DNA of 64,000 nt from Silene latifolia (Eukaryota; Streptophyta; Magnoliopsida; Caryophyllales; Caryophyllaceae): assembly GCF_048544455.1 (NCBI RefSeq), contig NC_133534.1, forward strand, positions 37,572,217-37,636,216. Direction: 5' to 3'. The translations under genes were made by a program, and so were the position numbers. The notes under the pieces were generated by a model. The model was given only the letters and a program-made list of their open reading frames with translations. It was not told the DNA's origin and did no database searches. Of this stretch, positions 50,689 through 62,500 are shown piece after piece; the stretch's first letter is position 1, and each line of letters opens with the position of its first letter.

Positions 50689-52911
50689 TTACCCTTCAAT
50701 GGCTTCTTCATGTGTGTCGTCAATGTGCATACATCTGTGCAGCATCTCAATAACACAGACACTTTCAGTAGCCTGTGGCATGGATTTGTCTCCTGCCACA
50801 AACTTGACCACCCTATCATCTACCCGAATTAAGCTATAACCCGCAATGACTTGGACTCCTCTTTCCTTGACCATACGTCTCACTTTCGCCACATTCATCC
50901 ATGACCCGGCACTAGCGTGCAAATTCGAGGCTAACAAGTAACCGGACGACTTGATAGGTTCCAAGTCGAGAACCCGAGAAATTGCTCCTTCGCCGATCTC
51001 TGCTTTTTTGTACCTAATACATGAACTCAATATTGCCCCCCAAATACTTGCACCTCCCTTTAGTTTTTCAGGCATGATTTCAACAAGTTCCATAGCATTT
51101 TCCAAATTTCCTGATCTGCTCAACATGTCAATCACACATGCGTAATGCTCTAAAGCTGGTTCAATTCCAAGATCTTCAACCATCTCTTTGAAGAAAGATA
51201 GGCCTGAAGAAATCAAGCCGCCATGACTGCATGCTGCCAAGACTGAAAGTGCTGTTATAGGGTTTGGTTGTATGCCATGAGATTTCATTTCAGTAACCAG
51301 AGCTAATGCATCTTTAGCTCTGCCATTCATGCCATATCCTGAAATCATAGTGCTCCAAGACATGATGTTTTTCTGCCTTATTTGATCAAATGCCTTTCTT
51401 GCTTCTTCCACTGCCCCACATTTAGAGTACATGTCGACAATGGCAGTCCCCACAGATGTGTCGGTGACAAATCCATTTCGAATAACAATACAGTGTACCC
51501 ATTTTGACATTCTCAGTTCGGAAGAGACTGTACAAGCTTCGACTAGATTCAAGATGACGACTTGGTTGAACCGCTTTGAAGAGTTGACCAATTCTCGGAA
51601 TACAGCAATGGCCTGATCGGGCATGCCACAATAAGCAAACCCACCAATCATTATTGCCCAAGCAACTGTTTCCCTTTCATGTATTCTTTGGAACAATATC
51701 CAGGCTGGCTCAATGAGATGACACTTAGCATAAGCATCAATTAAAGAACAAACAACCAAAGGGTTTGATTCATAACTTCTCCGAATTATACTGCTATGAA
51801 CTAGTTTACATTGAGATGGATCAGAAAAATGCTTGCATAAGTGAAGAAAGTTCACAAGAGTTACTTCATCTGTTTCGATTCTGGCCTGTGCCATTGAATT
51901 AGCTACTCTTAAAGCTTCTGAATGCATCCCATTACGAATCAATCCCGACAAGAGCGAATTCCAAGACACTGCATTCTTGACTGACATCTCATAGAAAACT
52001 TGTAAAGCCGAGTTTGAATCATTACACCTCGAATACATATCAATTGTAGAATTTGAAACAAATACTTCGTCATTATGACCTCTGGATACAACGTACGCGT
52101 GAAGAGATCTTCCTAGGTTAATATCTCCGAGATTTCCACATGCCTTGAGAACACTAACCATAGTCATTCCATCTGGGCCAACTTTCATGTCTTTAAATAT
52201 CTTCAAAGCACGCAAGGGCTCATCGTTCTGGGCATACCCCCCAATCATCATACTCCAAGAAATGACATCTCTGTCATGCATTTTATCGAACATCTGGTGG
52301 GCAGCCTCCATATCAACATCACAATACATGCTCAACAAACAGTTCTGTAGCGAGATAACGTCCAAAAACCCACACTTCAGCAAATACCCATGAAATTTCC
52401 TACCACCCTCAAAATCTCGGAGAGCACGAAACGCTTGAAGTACAGATACAAGTGTAGAAACATTTGGTTGGAAACCCGAAACTCGGCCCTCGTCAAGAAA
52501 AAAGAGCCCATCTTTTAGAAGACCATGATCAAGGTACCCATGAATCATAATGTTCCAAGAAACAGAGTCTGTGTTAATCATGTTCTGGAAAACGGATAAC
52601 GCCAAACTGGGACAACCCCATTTCATGTAAAAGTCAAGCGTTGAGTTCCCCATAGAAATGAAGGAGTCATATCCCTGCTTGATTGAACAAGCGTGCATTA
52701 ACTCACCATGTTTGAAAGAAAGTTTAGAACTTGCTTTCATAACTGCAGGGAAGAGTGTAACATCAGTTAATATAATGCCGGACCGTCTCATTGTGATATA
52801 GCAAGAAATAGCTTCGTGCCAGTTCGAAGTCGATAAACATTCCTTGATCTTCAAACACCATTCTGGTAATCTCATGCTAGAACAACCGGGTAATCTCATC
52901 GTAGTTAACAA
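50689..52911 (-). CDS. PLS-class pentatricopeptide repeat protein, E subgroup (At2g17210-like)
   Basis: An intronless 740-residue frame, normal for plant PPR genes. About a dozen repeats of P, L and S types run from about residue 40 to 600, recognisable by recurring words such as VSWNIMIHGYLDHG, VISWSMMIGGYAQN, MYSKCGAVEEARKAF and IMSWSTMISGYGMNGRA. They are followed by an E/E+ domain (GGASIWGAILSSC, SSGYLLASNLHASAGSW, VRRMVKERGVQVIAGYS). No DYW domain is present, so a partner would be needed if it acts in C-to-U RNA editing. Family members bind organelle RNA. The N terminus is only weakly like a transit peptide. The C-terminal word LHRCMHIDDT resembles the Arabidopsis protein At2g17210. Only 298 bp separate its ATG from the end of the upstream gene. 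Confidence 0.92.
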   Translation of the reverse strand: MLTTMRLPGCSSMRLPEWCLKIKECLSTSNWHEAISCYITMRRSGIILTDVTLFPAVMKASSKLSFKHGELMHACSIKQGYDSFISMGNSTLDFYMKWGCPSLALSVFQNMINTDSVSWNIMIHGYLDHGLLKDGLFFLDEGRVSGFQPNVSTLVSVLQAFRALRDFEGGRKFHGYLLKCGFLDVISLQNCLLSMYCDVDMEAAHQMFDKMHDRDVISWSMMIGGYAQNDEPLRALKIFKDMKVGPDGMTMVSVLKACGNLGDINLGRSLHAYVVSRGHNDEVFVSNSTIDMYSRCNDSNSALQVFYEMSVKNAVSWNSLLSGLIRNGMHSEALRVANSMAQARIETDEVTLVNFLHLCKHFSDPSQCKLVHSSIIRRSYESNPLVVCSLIDAYAKCHLIEPAWILFQRIHERETVAWAIMIGGFAYCGMPDQAIAVFRELVNSSKRFNQVVILNLVEACTVSSELRMSKWVHCIVIRNGFVTDTSVGTAIVDMYSKCGAVEEARKAFDQIRQKNIMSWSTMISGYGMNGRAKDALALVTEMKSHGIQPNPITALSVLAACSHGGLISSGLSFFKEMVEDLGIEPALEHYACVIDMLSRSGNLENAMELVEIMPEKLKGGASIWGAILSSCIRYKKAEIGEGAISRVLDLEPIKSSGYLLASNLHASAGSWMNVAKVRRMVKERGVQVIAGYSLIRVDDRVVKFVAGDKSMPQATESVCVIEMLHRCMHIDDTHEEAIEG

Positions 52912-53209
52912 GTAAAGAAATTTGGGGAACCAAGAAAGGAGAGAGAGACTATCTGAGTATATATGTAATAGAAAGAATCAAATTTCAATTTCAATTAAAT
53001 TTTATTCTTCGTTGTGGCAAATGAATCTATACAGATACAAACAATAATATATGAGTAAAGGGCAACTGTTTTTTTTTTTTTTCACAAGAATGTTACAACG
53101 GGTTGAACACTGAGACCTATTGAATCAAAGAATATTGAAAGGGAAAGTGAGAGTGACGACGTCTGTTAGTATTCTCCTATGAGTTGTGCTTCCAATCTAC
53201 AAGTAGGAA

Positions 53210-56200
53210 TTATTCTGCGACATTGCAGAGTTGAAGATATGGGCTATGGAACATGACATATCTGGACCAGTATGATTTGTATTTGGCGATAGCGAGATCC
53301 AACCACGGTTTATAGTTGCCGTTGTAATGGACAACAGCAGCATTCTCTATAGCTGTCTGATTGAGGGCAGGATCGTAACCAAGCCCCAGAACGTGCCAGC
53401 TCCGGTCTAGTGGATAGGTTAGATTGTAGAAAGTGATAAGTCCAGGAGGTAGTGTGCCTAGTTTCCACAGAGTTCTGTCCTCGTTCTGCAAAATCAGTCA
53501 TACATAGATCAGGGTACTTGTATAGTTGTATGCAAGTTGTTAACCAAAATTTCAGGACGAAATAAAAAGCAACTTGGACCATACGTCCATACCCAAATTT
53601 TTTATTACAAATTTCTATTTACGATGGTTGATTACTACTTCCTCCATTCCATTTATATGCCCCCTTTTGACTTAACAATCAACTTCGATCGCTATTTTCC
53701 CACAATATGCAATAGTTACTTTTTAAAAAATAGTACCAATATAGTTTGGTTTGATAAATCTGACTAATTGACATTGCACTTCAATATATATTTCGGGAGA
53801 TTAAAGATCAAAGTTGATCAATAAAAAGAGAACAATATAAATGGGATAGAGATAGTACTAGACATGATATACGAGTATTTATTTAGGGAATAAGAGATGA
53901 AAACCCACTAATGTAATATACAGATCACCCTCCACCGTCAAATGAAGCATAAAAGAACAGAAATTGTTCACATCAATTAAATTGCACAATAGCATTACTC
54001 TGGTCCCTCAAACACTCCCACCTACCGCGAGGCAAGAAAGGTCGGATGTACGGAGTGTTCCTCATGACATTGAGAGACTACTTCCGAATGACTCCTGAAT
54101 AAAATTGAGTTGACAGACAATGACAAAGGCAAAGTATAGTTGATCTTTGGCTCCATGGGAATCAATAAATGTGCGTATAAACATTGAAGGATGGAAAATT
54201 CTCTCTATGAAATTGGCACAATTTGTTATTTGTAATCTAAAGAAGGGGTTATAATCAAGATGGGCAAAATAATATTAGAACCTACAGCCAAAAAAATCCG
54301 ACAACAAAGCGAGGTGGAAAGAACATCACTGAAGAGGGACAAAAGATGGAAACAAGAGGATGGCTTACCAATTCCTGCCAGTGATGATATATTCCTGTAA
54401 TGTTCTGCTTCTTCCACTCCTTCAGGTCAAACAAGTTCATGCCATATGCCCAGCCACAAGCATTGGGATCAAAGTTCTGAGAGATGAGAGGATTGGAGAA
54501 GTTCAAATACTTGTCAAACCTATGAAAGCTTTCTTTACATGTCTCCACAGCACCATTTACCATTCCTTTCATATCAGTAGACCAAAGTGGAGTCAAGTCC
54601 TTTTGCACAACAATATCGTCATCCAAAAACAAGATCTTATCCAACTTAGGATATACTTCCGGGAGATAGAAGCGAAGATGGTTCAACATTGACAAATATT
54701 TTGGATTTCTGTACTTGAGCTGGTCTGAACCTGTGGAAAGAGCTGAAGGATTATTATTAACCTTGAAGTAAAACTCTTTCATCCGAGATGATTCAAGCTG
54801 ACGAAGTACAGGGCAATATGAAGAATTAAGCCACTTGAAATCATCGATGTTCAAAACTTCAACAGTAGCATTGTCAGGAGGATTGTCGAAAAACCACATT
54901 TTCATGGCTGCAACATTCAGCTTATCTGTCACAATGTGGAAAACATGCTTTTCTGGTTCATTTGCATGCACTATTGTGGAATTCACTACCACTGCTGTTG
55001 CAAGTACGTTATCTGAAAATATTGCATAGTGATAAAGAGAAGAATCTTCGAGTTTATCTTTCATGTAAATGCCTTCTTTGGCACGGCCAGGTAAAAAATA
55101 ATTAGCTGTAAGAAGTTGACTGAAGCAATGCAGTGGCTGAGGAATCGTCTTTGCAGCTAGTTGAATCAAGAATGCGCTCTGCTTTTTCAGAGCATTTACA
55201 TTATCTTCAGTTATCTGGACCATTGCTCTTAATTTCCTTGCCAGAACTAAACAATCATGCAATTTCTCCTTTGCTAATGAAAGCATCTCTCCCATTGTCA
55301 TTGCCTGATCAAGTGCACTGCACAAGAAAAACCTCAAACATGATGTAAAATAAAATAGACACAATCATTTCTAAATCAAGTAATCTCTTTTATTCTCTAG
55401 AAACCTCACTTTCCTTTCAAGGCCGATTCAACAGAATTATCCCGTTTATAAATTTGGCAAGTAGAGCCTTAATCCCAAATGATTTGGTGTCGGCTGACAT
55501 GATTTGGCAAATTCTTGTATCTAAAGAGTATTTTACCTTCACAATTTGAATCAAGCTAAGACAAATATCTTACAGGGCTACGGCCAGCCTAATTAACTTT
55601 ATAGTTATTGTATCCTTATGGCCTATGGACTTGCTCTCCTAAATATTTGTGCCAATAGCAGATGAAGCTAATCCAAAGAATGAGGAGGGAGGACATCAGA
55701 CTATCATTACCTTGATTGAAGATCAGCATCAGAATTTGCTTCTCCAATGACCCTTGTACTCTCTTTAGTAGCTTTCATGAGGGACTCATAGAGAATGCTT
55801 TCATTCTTAGCTTTAGCAATGGTTGCATATGCTTTTGCCATAATAATCTGATCACGCATAAGTTTTAAGGTCGAATCAGAGTTTGGGTTTTCATAGTCTC
55901 TTCTCCAAATGCTATACTTCCCCATGTATGTAGTATCCATCTCCTCAGCACGTTCAATGGCTGCTTTTTCCATCTGTTCATTCATCTCTTTATCTTCCTT
56001 CATCAACTCTGCAGCCCGGAGCTCCCTCCTTTGGCGCCTCAATATCTGAGACGCCCAAATGAAAACAGTAAAAAAAATGGAGCACAAGTAAACAGTAGCA
56101 GGCTTACTAACATTGTTCCCCCCACCTCATCACCTTAGAGAAAAAATGAACTAAATGCTTTCAAATTTGTATTTTATAACTCCGTCCATTCCTTCCCAAC

Positions 56201-57998
56201 CTCACCATTGACCATCCTATAGAGAGTGAGGAAAGCATCATTTAAACTACCTGACGTTGGTGCTTGATTGGATCAGAAGAAGAGAAATCTGAAGACATAT
56301 TTGCGCGTTCTCCAGTGATATTTGCCTTTATATTATGCTCAGGACTATCTTCTTGCCTAGGAATAGGCTCGAATGAGTCCTCTAGTTTCTGGAAATGTAA
56401 AACAGCAAACATTGCAATGAATTTAAAATTGTAAAATAATCTGTAATTTGCAAACCAAATAGAAACCATTTCCAAAATCTAGATGATGTCGAAATAATCA
56501 ACCAATCTGCAAATACTGAACTTAGGGAACAAATATAACAAGCATGGAGATAGTCCTTTCGGTACTGTAAATTCTCTACTAAAAAAAATTACCGGGGAAC
56601 TGTTTGTGTGATCGTCTAACTGGCTTGTAGGAGTTTGCCAGACCCAGGAAGAAGATAGATCTCTTGCCCTGACTGAACCAACCCGAACAGCCCCAGAAGG
56701 ATGGCTATAAGTAACCATGATGTCTATATCCTACAAATTTGCAGTGGAAGAAAATCAGTGACAAGTCATGACTCATGAGACTCAGTTTGCTAACACCACC
56801 AGAATATACCTTGAATTCATCAGGGAAAGCAGGTGTTGAAACAAGTCGATCCTGCAGAGGCGAGTATAATATTCAGTTCAGAACCTCAAATACATTTGAA
56901 GCTCAATCAAGTATCTCCGAATTATGGTTAGCATATCGAAAACAGAAAGAAAGTTTAAACAAGTCCATTCTCATAATTAGTGGCCGCATCAAGGCAGAAA
57001 CAATTCCAAACAAAAGTACGGCATATGACAAAGTAGACGGAAACCAAATAGAGGAGTGTGATCCAGATATTATTCTGTTGCGATTCCTAATTGGATGGTA
57101 ATAAGGTACAAGGAGTAATGCAACATGCCCAAAACTAAGTCAACTTTTCAAAATAAGCTACAGTGGTTGAACAAGGACATAGATAAGTGGATAACTCATT
57201 AACAAACAATAGTGTAAACTCGGAAAGGAGAATGGACAGTAAACCTTTTTTCTGTTGCACTGCTCACAATCATAAAGAAGAGGGTATCCTCTACGATCTC
57301 TTTGCCTATAACAACCATAAATGCCAAAATTTCATCAACAGAGCAACGCAAAGCAATAAAATGACAAAATTTATAACTAACTAAGCATGATCAACTTACA
57401 TCGTCTGAGCTTCAATGAGAATACTCCCTGTAACAACCTGCAAATATGAAAAAGCTGTAATTCAACCCTTCCAATCGACAATAACCCAAAAGGTCTATTA
57501 CTTCCGGCATTCCATTACAAATCTACCTTACACTTACTCGGCTGCTAGTATCAGACATGACACAATGTCGAGCATCAGACCGCTATTTTTCGACTAAATT
57601 TTAGTATCAACGTCTGATTGTCGGACATGTGATATAACTGCCAAAGTAAAGTGTCGAAGTAAGGTAATCCAAATTATTGTTCTTGCGGAACTATCAAATT
57701 ATGCAAAAAACTAATTAAAGATAACGATTTCTTCAAATTCAACGATCAATTCAGATCAATTCTAATCAAATTCCGACAAAAACAGCCCCAAATATTCCAC
57801 AAATAAACATCAAATTACAACATCAATGAGTAACTGACGTTAACTATAACGCAATCAAACGAAACTAAATCTCACAAAATTCATAATTAAAAAACAACAA
57901 AATACGGAAATTAAACAGAAAGAGAGTGAAATTACCAGAGAAACGCAAACAATAATCGCGAAAATGGAAGTCGAGAATCTCCTTCGACGAGGCGCCAT
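53210..57998 (-). CDS. GAUT3: Galacturonosyltransferase, GT8 family, GAUT3-like
   Basis: A Golgi enzyme family that adds galacturonic acid from UDP-GalA during pectin (homogalacturonan) synthesis. Exons on the minus strand: 57936-57998, 57400-57437, 57245-57305, 56810-56851, 56593-56730, 56251-56388, 55711-56045, 54369-55317 and 53210-53485. All introns are GT-AG, the frame holds throughout, and the product is 679 residues. Residues 8-31 form a hydrophobic signal anchor after a basic MAPRRRR start. A charged stem region follows (KYSIWRRDYENPNSD). The GT8 domain spans about 365-660 with LFLDDDIVVQKDL (D504-D506, the metal/UDP-binding DxD), ETCKESFHRFDKYLNF, WAYGMNLFDL and HYNGNYKPW (from H641). 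The length and the WRRDYE stem match GAUT3 as I remember it; GAUT1 is the next nearest. All visible catalytic motifs are intact. Confidence 0.93.
53638..53855. mobile_element. Degenerate Stowaway-like MITE in GAUT intron
   Basis: Starts CTTCCTCCATTCCATTTATA and ends in a roughly complementary TATAAATGGGATAGAGATAG, with TA on both sides, about 218 bp. It lies in the last intron (53486-54368) of the GAUT gene. Confidence 0.6.
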
Positions 57999-58970
57999 TG
58001 TTAGAGAATCTCTAGTGTATATTCCGCATCATTTATTTACAAGAATTAAATTGAAAATGGAAAATGAAAAATGAAAAGGTTAAAATTGTGGTTTTGTGCA
58101 GTTTGATTAATTAAAGATAGTGATGAAGATGGAAGAGTGAGTTTAAAGGTAGGTGAGTAATTAGTAATTAGTAATTAGTGGGAAATTAAAGTAGTAATCT
58201 CCTTGAGAGGCACCATTTTTTTAAGAGAATCTCCCTAATTTTTTGTTTGTTATTGTACTTTTATAACACACAGATTGTGTGTTTTACTTTTGCCTCATTT
58301 GTGTCGTTGATTTTCTTGATTTCATGTGCTTTGAGTCGAGTCAGTAATTAGTGCCATCAAGTTTGGACCTTTTTTTCATTTTCCTTTCACAATGGGGACA
58401 TGGACTTTCACAAAAAAAGAAAAAAGGCTTATTGTGAATTGTGGCCGCTAACACAAATTCTTGTTTAAGACAGAAGTATCCATTTTAAACTTACGACGGT
58501 GGAAATATGCTAGATGAGAAAAATAAAAATAAAAGAAGCCTAGAGATGAACAAAATATTCCGTAGTTGTTTCAACTCTCATCCATACAAGTGGGACATTA
58601 TTTGAATCCGTCTTAAGAGGGACAAAATGGGTCGCTAATTAGTTTATATGATAAAATTATTGAATGGAAAACAAATTTCAGCGAAAGAACTTTATTTGTT
58701 TATAAGTGGGACATTATTTGTTTGCTTTCGATTTAATTGATATACTTCTCATAAGTAAAAAAAAAAGTTGGAAAAATATTTGAGACAAAAAGAGATTGAA
58801 AATTGAAAATTTTAGGCGACTCTTAAGTAACTTGAGAAAACCCGGAAAACAAAAAACCTTGTTTTTCTTAGAAATGGAGTCTCTCTACTAACCATCGTTG
58901 CATTATTGGGGCCGGTAATGCTCATGACTTGAGTTGGTTTAAATACCCGGTGGCTGGTGCGGTGTCAAAG
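57999..58970. other. GAUT upstream region
   Basis: Start-proximal part of the 1.5-kb gap between the GAUT start codon and the kinase gene's stop. It should hold the GAUT promoter and 5' leader. No TATA box could be assigned with confidence, and no other gene is seen. Confidence 0.5.
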
Positions 58971-59152
58971 CAGTGAGGATCCTCTGTCCCACTTTTGTGT
59001 CCCATTCCGTGTCCCACTCCATACACATTTTGACACATCAATACATTACCACATTTATTGTGTATTTTTTATTTGCAACAAGTGATGTGTCAAGATGTGT
59101 ATGGAGTGGGACACGGAATGGGACACAAAAGTGGGACAGAGGATCTTCACTG
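58971..59152. mobile_element. MITE with 65-bp inverted ends and 9-bp target duplication
   Basis: The 182-bp element begins CAGTGAGGATCCTCTGTCCC and ends in GGGACAGAGGATCTTCACTG. Its arms pair over about 65 bp with few mismatches. It is flanked by a perfect 9-bp duplication GTGTCAAAG (58962-58970, 59153-59161). A 9-bp duplication fits Mutator-like elements, whereas CAGTG ends are also seen in hAT elements with 8-bp duplications, so the superfamily is left open. It lies between the GAUT and kinase genes. Confidence 0.85.
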
Positions 59153-59508
59153 GTGTCAAAGGGGAAAAAAATTGAGCAAAAGAACTTTAGCTCTTAAAAC
59201 TAATGTGGCCTATGTGGGTACAAAATGCATAACCGGCTAACCTTATATTGGTGTGATTCAAAGTGATGTTTAAGGCAACACATTTTAAAGAATAAAAAGA
59301 TTAATTAATCGTATTAGGCAAATATGATACAAATAATTGACATATACTACTAAACTTACATCGTGATCGGTCTCGATTTGTATACAATGAGTTAATTTCC
59401 GGACGTTATGGCAACAAAAATAAATCCATAAGGATACGAGTACACTTAGAGCATACAGATTTGACAAGAAGTCACAAAATGACTAGATGAAACCAGTTTA
59501 TCCAAGTT

Positions 59509-62500
59509 TCATCTCCTAGATTGTACAGAATTTGGAAGGGATTGAAATTGAACCCCATTGGGTCGACGCTGACCATGGGAACGAAGAGCGCTGCCTGTTG
59601 TGGTTCTTCTGGGCACCTTTGCTTTATCGTCCACCGACTCAATTTTTATTAGGGTATCGAGAACTTCTTGCATCGATGGTCTATTACGAGGTTCTTGTGC
59701 AAGACACTTTAAGGCTAGTTCTGCAGTTGCTATAGCTCCTTTTGAAGGGTACCTGCCCTCCAATCTAGAATCCATGATGCTCTTCAACTTCCTCTTATCT
59801 GCTAAGAATGGCTTGATCCAATCAGCCAAAGAATGCCTGCCACTAGGACGGGATGTGTCCAGTGCCCGTAGGCCTGTTAGAATCTCTACTATCACAACAC
59901 CAAAACCATACACGTCGCTCTTGATGTACAAATGCCCTGTTTGGAGTATCATAAATTAGTTATTAGGTCTTAAAACTTTCTTTCATAGATAAAAAAAAAA
60001 GATAATTTTACTGATACAGAACTAGCACAAAGCCAATCCCAATATGGTGGCGAGGCCACAAATCTTGAACACAAGGTCATTCTCTAATTATGGGGTCTTT
60101 TATGGGTGAAGAGAACCATAAAGATAATTTTCAGAATTTTAAACTAAATATCCCTCCGTCTTAGTGAATTCCTTACATTTGCTATTCACACAAAGTCCAA
60201 GGTATGAAACAAATGTACAATGTTACGCTTACTTTTCCTCTTCTATCTTCTCAGGGGTCTATTATTTGCACATGGATTTTGCAAGGGATTTTTGGTCATG
60301 TAACAAAGTAACAATATACTTAAAAAATAAACGTAAATAATTCATTAAGACACCCATAAGTGGAATACGTAAAGAGTTAACTGGGACAGAGGGAATAATG
60401 AGTACCCTCACTAGTTATGGGCTTTATGGCTACCATCAACCAATAACTTTACCGGCTAAGCTGACAATGTGTCATTATGGCCATATTGGGTCATTATGTT
60501 TTCAATATAGCTAATGTTAGCATTGTAAAACATCAATTTCCATTAGTAGGAGGCACTTATGGCTTGAGTTTGAATCCCGTGAGCATCAAAGGATCATAAC
60601 TTCCCTTGATTCTTCCTTCACGGCCAAAATGATGAATAAATAAAAAATAAAACAAGTGGGTGTGGAGGCGTGCCACTCCCCTAACATAGTACCACGGCAC
60701 CAACAATACTCCATTTATTTTGTCCCATTTTGACATTGGTGGTCAACTTTGACATTAACCTCTCCACATATATGTACCAAGACGAGAATAGAAAACAGAG
60801 TAGCTAAGAAAATGTTGCAAGCTCCAAAAAAAAATACCTGTTGCAACATATTCAGGCGCAGCATATCCATATGTGCCCATCACTCTTGTTGTAACATGAG
60901 ACTGGCTAGCCGACGGACCTAATTTGGCTAAGCCGAAGTCTGAAATCTTCGCATTGTAAGACTGGACGTATGAAATTACAGTGATCAGAATTTTAATGTA
61001 TTATAACCCAAATCATTGTTACTAGTACCATTGCGAACGGTTTATCGAAAAAGAGAGAGTTTAATGTCAACTTACACCATCAAGAAGTATGTTGGAAGCT
61101 TTAATATCTCTGTATATAACTCGACCATCAGAAGAGTGTAAAAAGGCAAGTCCACGAGCAGCTCCGATGGCAATTTTAAGCCGTAATCCCCATGGTAGTG
61201 GTTGGACAGCAGAGCCCCCTATATAAAACACAAACTTATGAAATCCCCATCTTTTGTTTTCATATAATTTCTACTTGGAATTATTTTAAACTGAACTTAC
61301 TTCCAAAAAGATGGTTCTCCAAGCTTCCTCTTTGCATAAACTCGTATATAAGCAACAATTCTTCATCTTCCCAACAATAGCCAATAAGTTTAACCAGATT
61401 AGGGTGTGAAAGCCTTCCTAAGAAATTTACTTCTGACTGCATAAGGTTTACAATTGTTGAAGATTAGAACATGTCGCAATAAAGCATCCAAGGAGCATGG
61501 CCATCAAAATAGTTAACTTCCGAACAATTCATCCTTAAAACATATGCCTAGTTAGAATCCAACAGAAATCATAAATCAACATTAAATTCATGCTACAACG
61601 TTAGATTAAATCATCTACGCTGCACAATGATTTTAGTCTTTTGCTTTGTATCGTAGCTACTGCTGAAACTAGGACTGGAGACTTTCTCGTGACGGCTTAG
61701 CTAACTACATAAGGTTTACATCTTTTACTTTCTTTTTCTGCCAACTTTTGCATTCTAGAATAAGGTAGACTAACTTATACTGAATAATGCCACGGTCCAA
61801 AGTATTACTCTCTCCGTCCCAATCATTTGTTTACCTTTGATTAAAATACCCTTCACAAAGCATAAAAAGGGTAAACAAATGAACGGGATGGAAGGAGTAT
61901 TAATTTATTGGTTGGCCTTATATTTCCAGTTTGTTAGGTGAGACACAGACATCCGTTGACTTTCACAATAGAGAGAACATATGGCACAACAAGAACTATC
62001 TCTAACTTGGTTAGACTTGACTAAATAATAAACCCAGCAGAAGAGTTTGACCAAAATAAACACCATAAGGGCACCCCGTTTCATACCATCCTAACCAATA
62101 ATTTCTAGCAATTTCCATATTTCGGCACCATGACTAATCATTATTTTTGTGGCCATTGTATTTTGAAAGGGATGAATAAAACAAACAAAATAAAAATATC
62201 AGTAATTTCATGCCATGCTCTATTGCTCGTGCAAATCCAAAATTTGAACTGGTAACTGTCTTATAGTCATAGCTCATAAACTAATTAGGACATAAGAAAT
62301 GCATGTCTTGCGCATGCATAAATTAATCATTTAGGACCATTTCAACAACACGCCATCAGTAAGTGCTCACACTGAAATTGTAAGCAAAGAAATAGTTTAT
62401 TAGGCGCATACATATATGTCCTTTTCGAATTAGATCAAATGATTATCTCAAAACAGATATTTTACATTCCAATAATAACGATTTTGTTGCTTTACTATTT

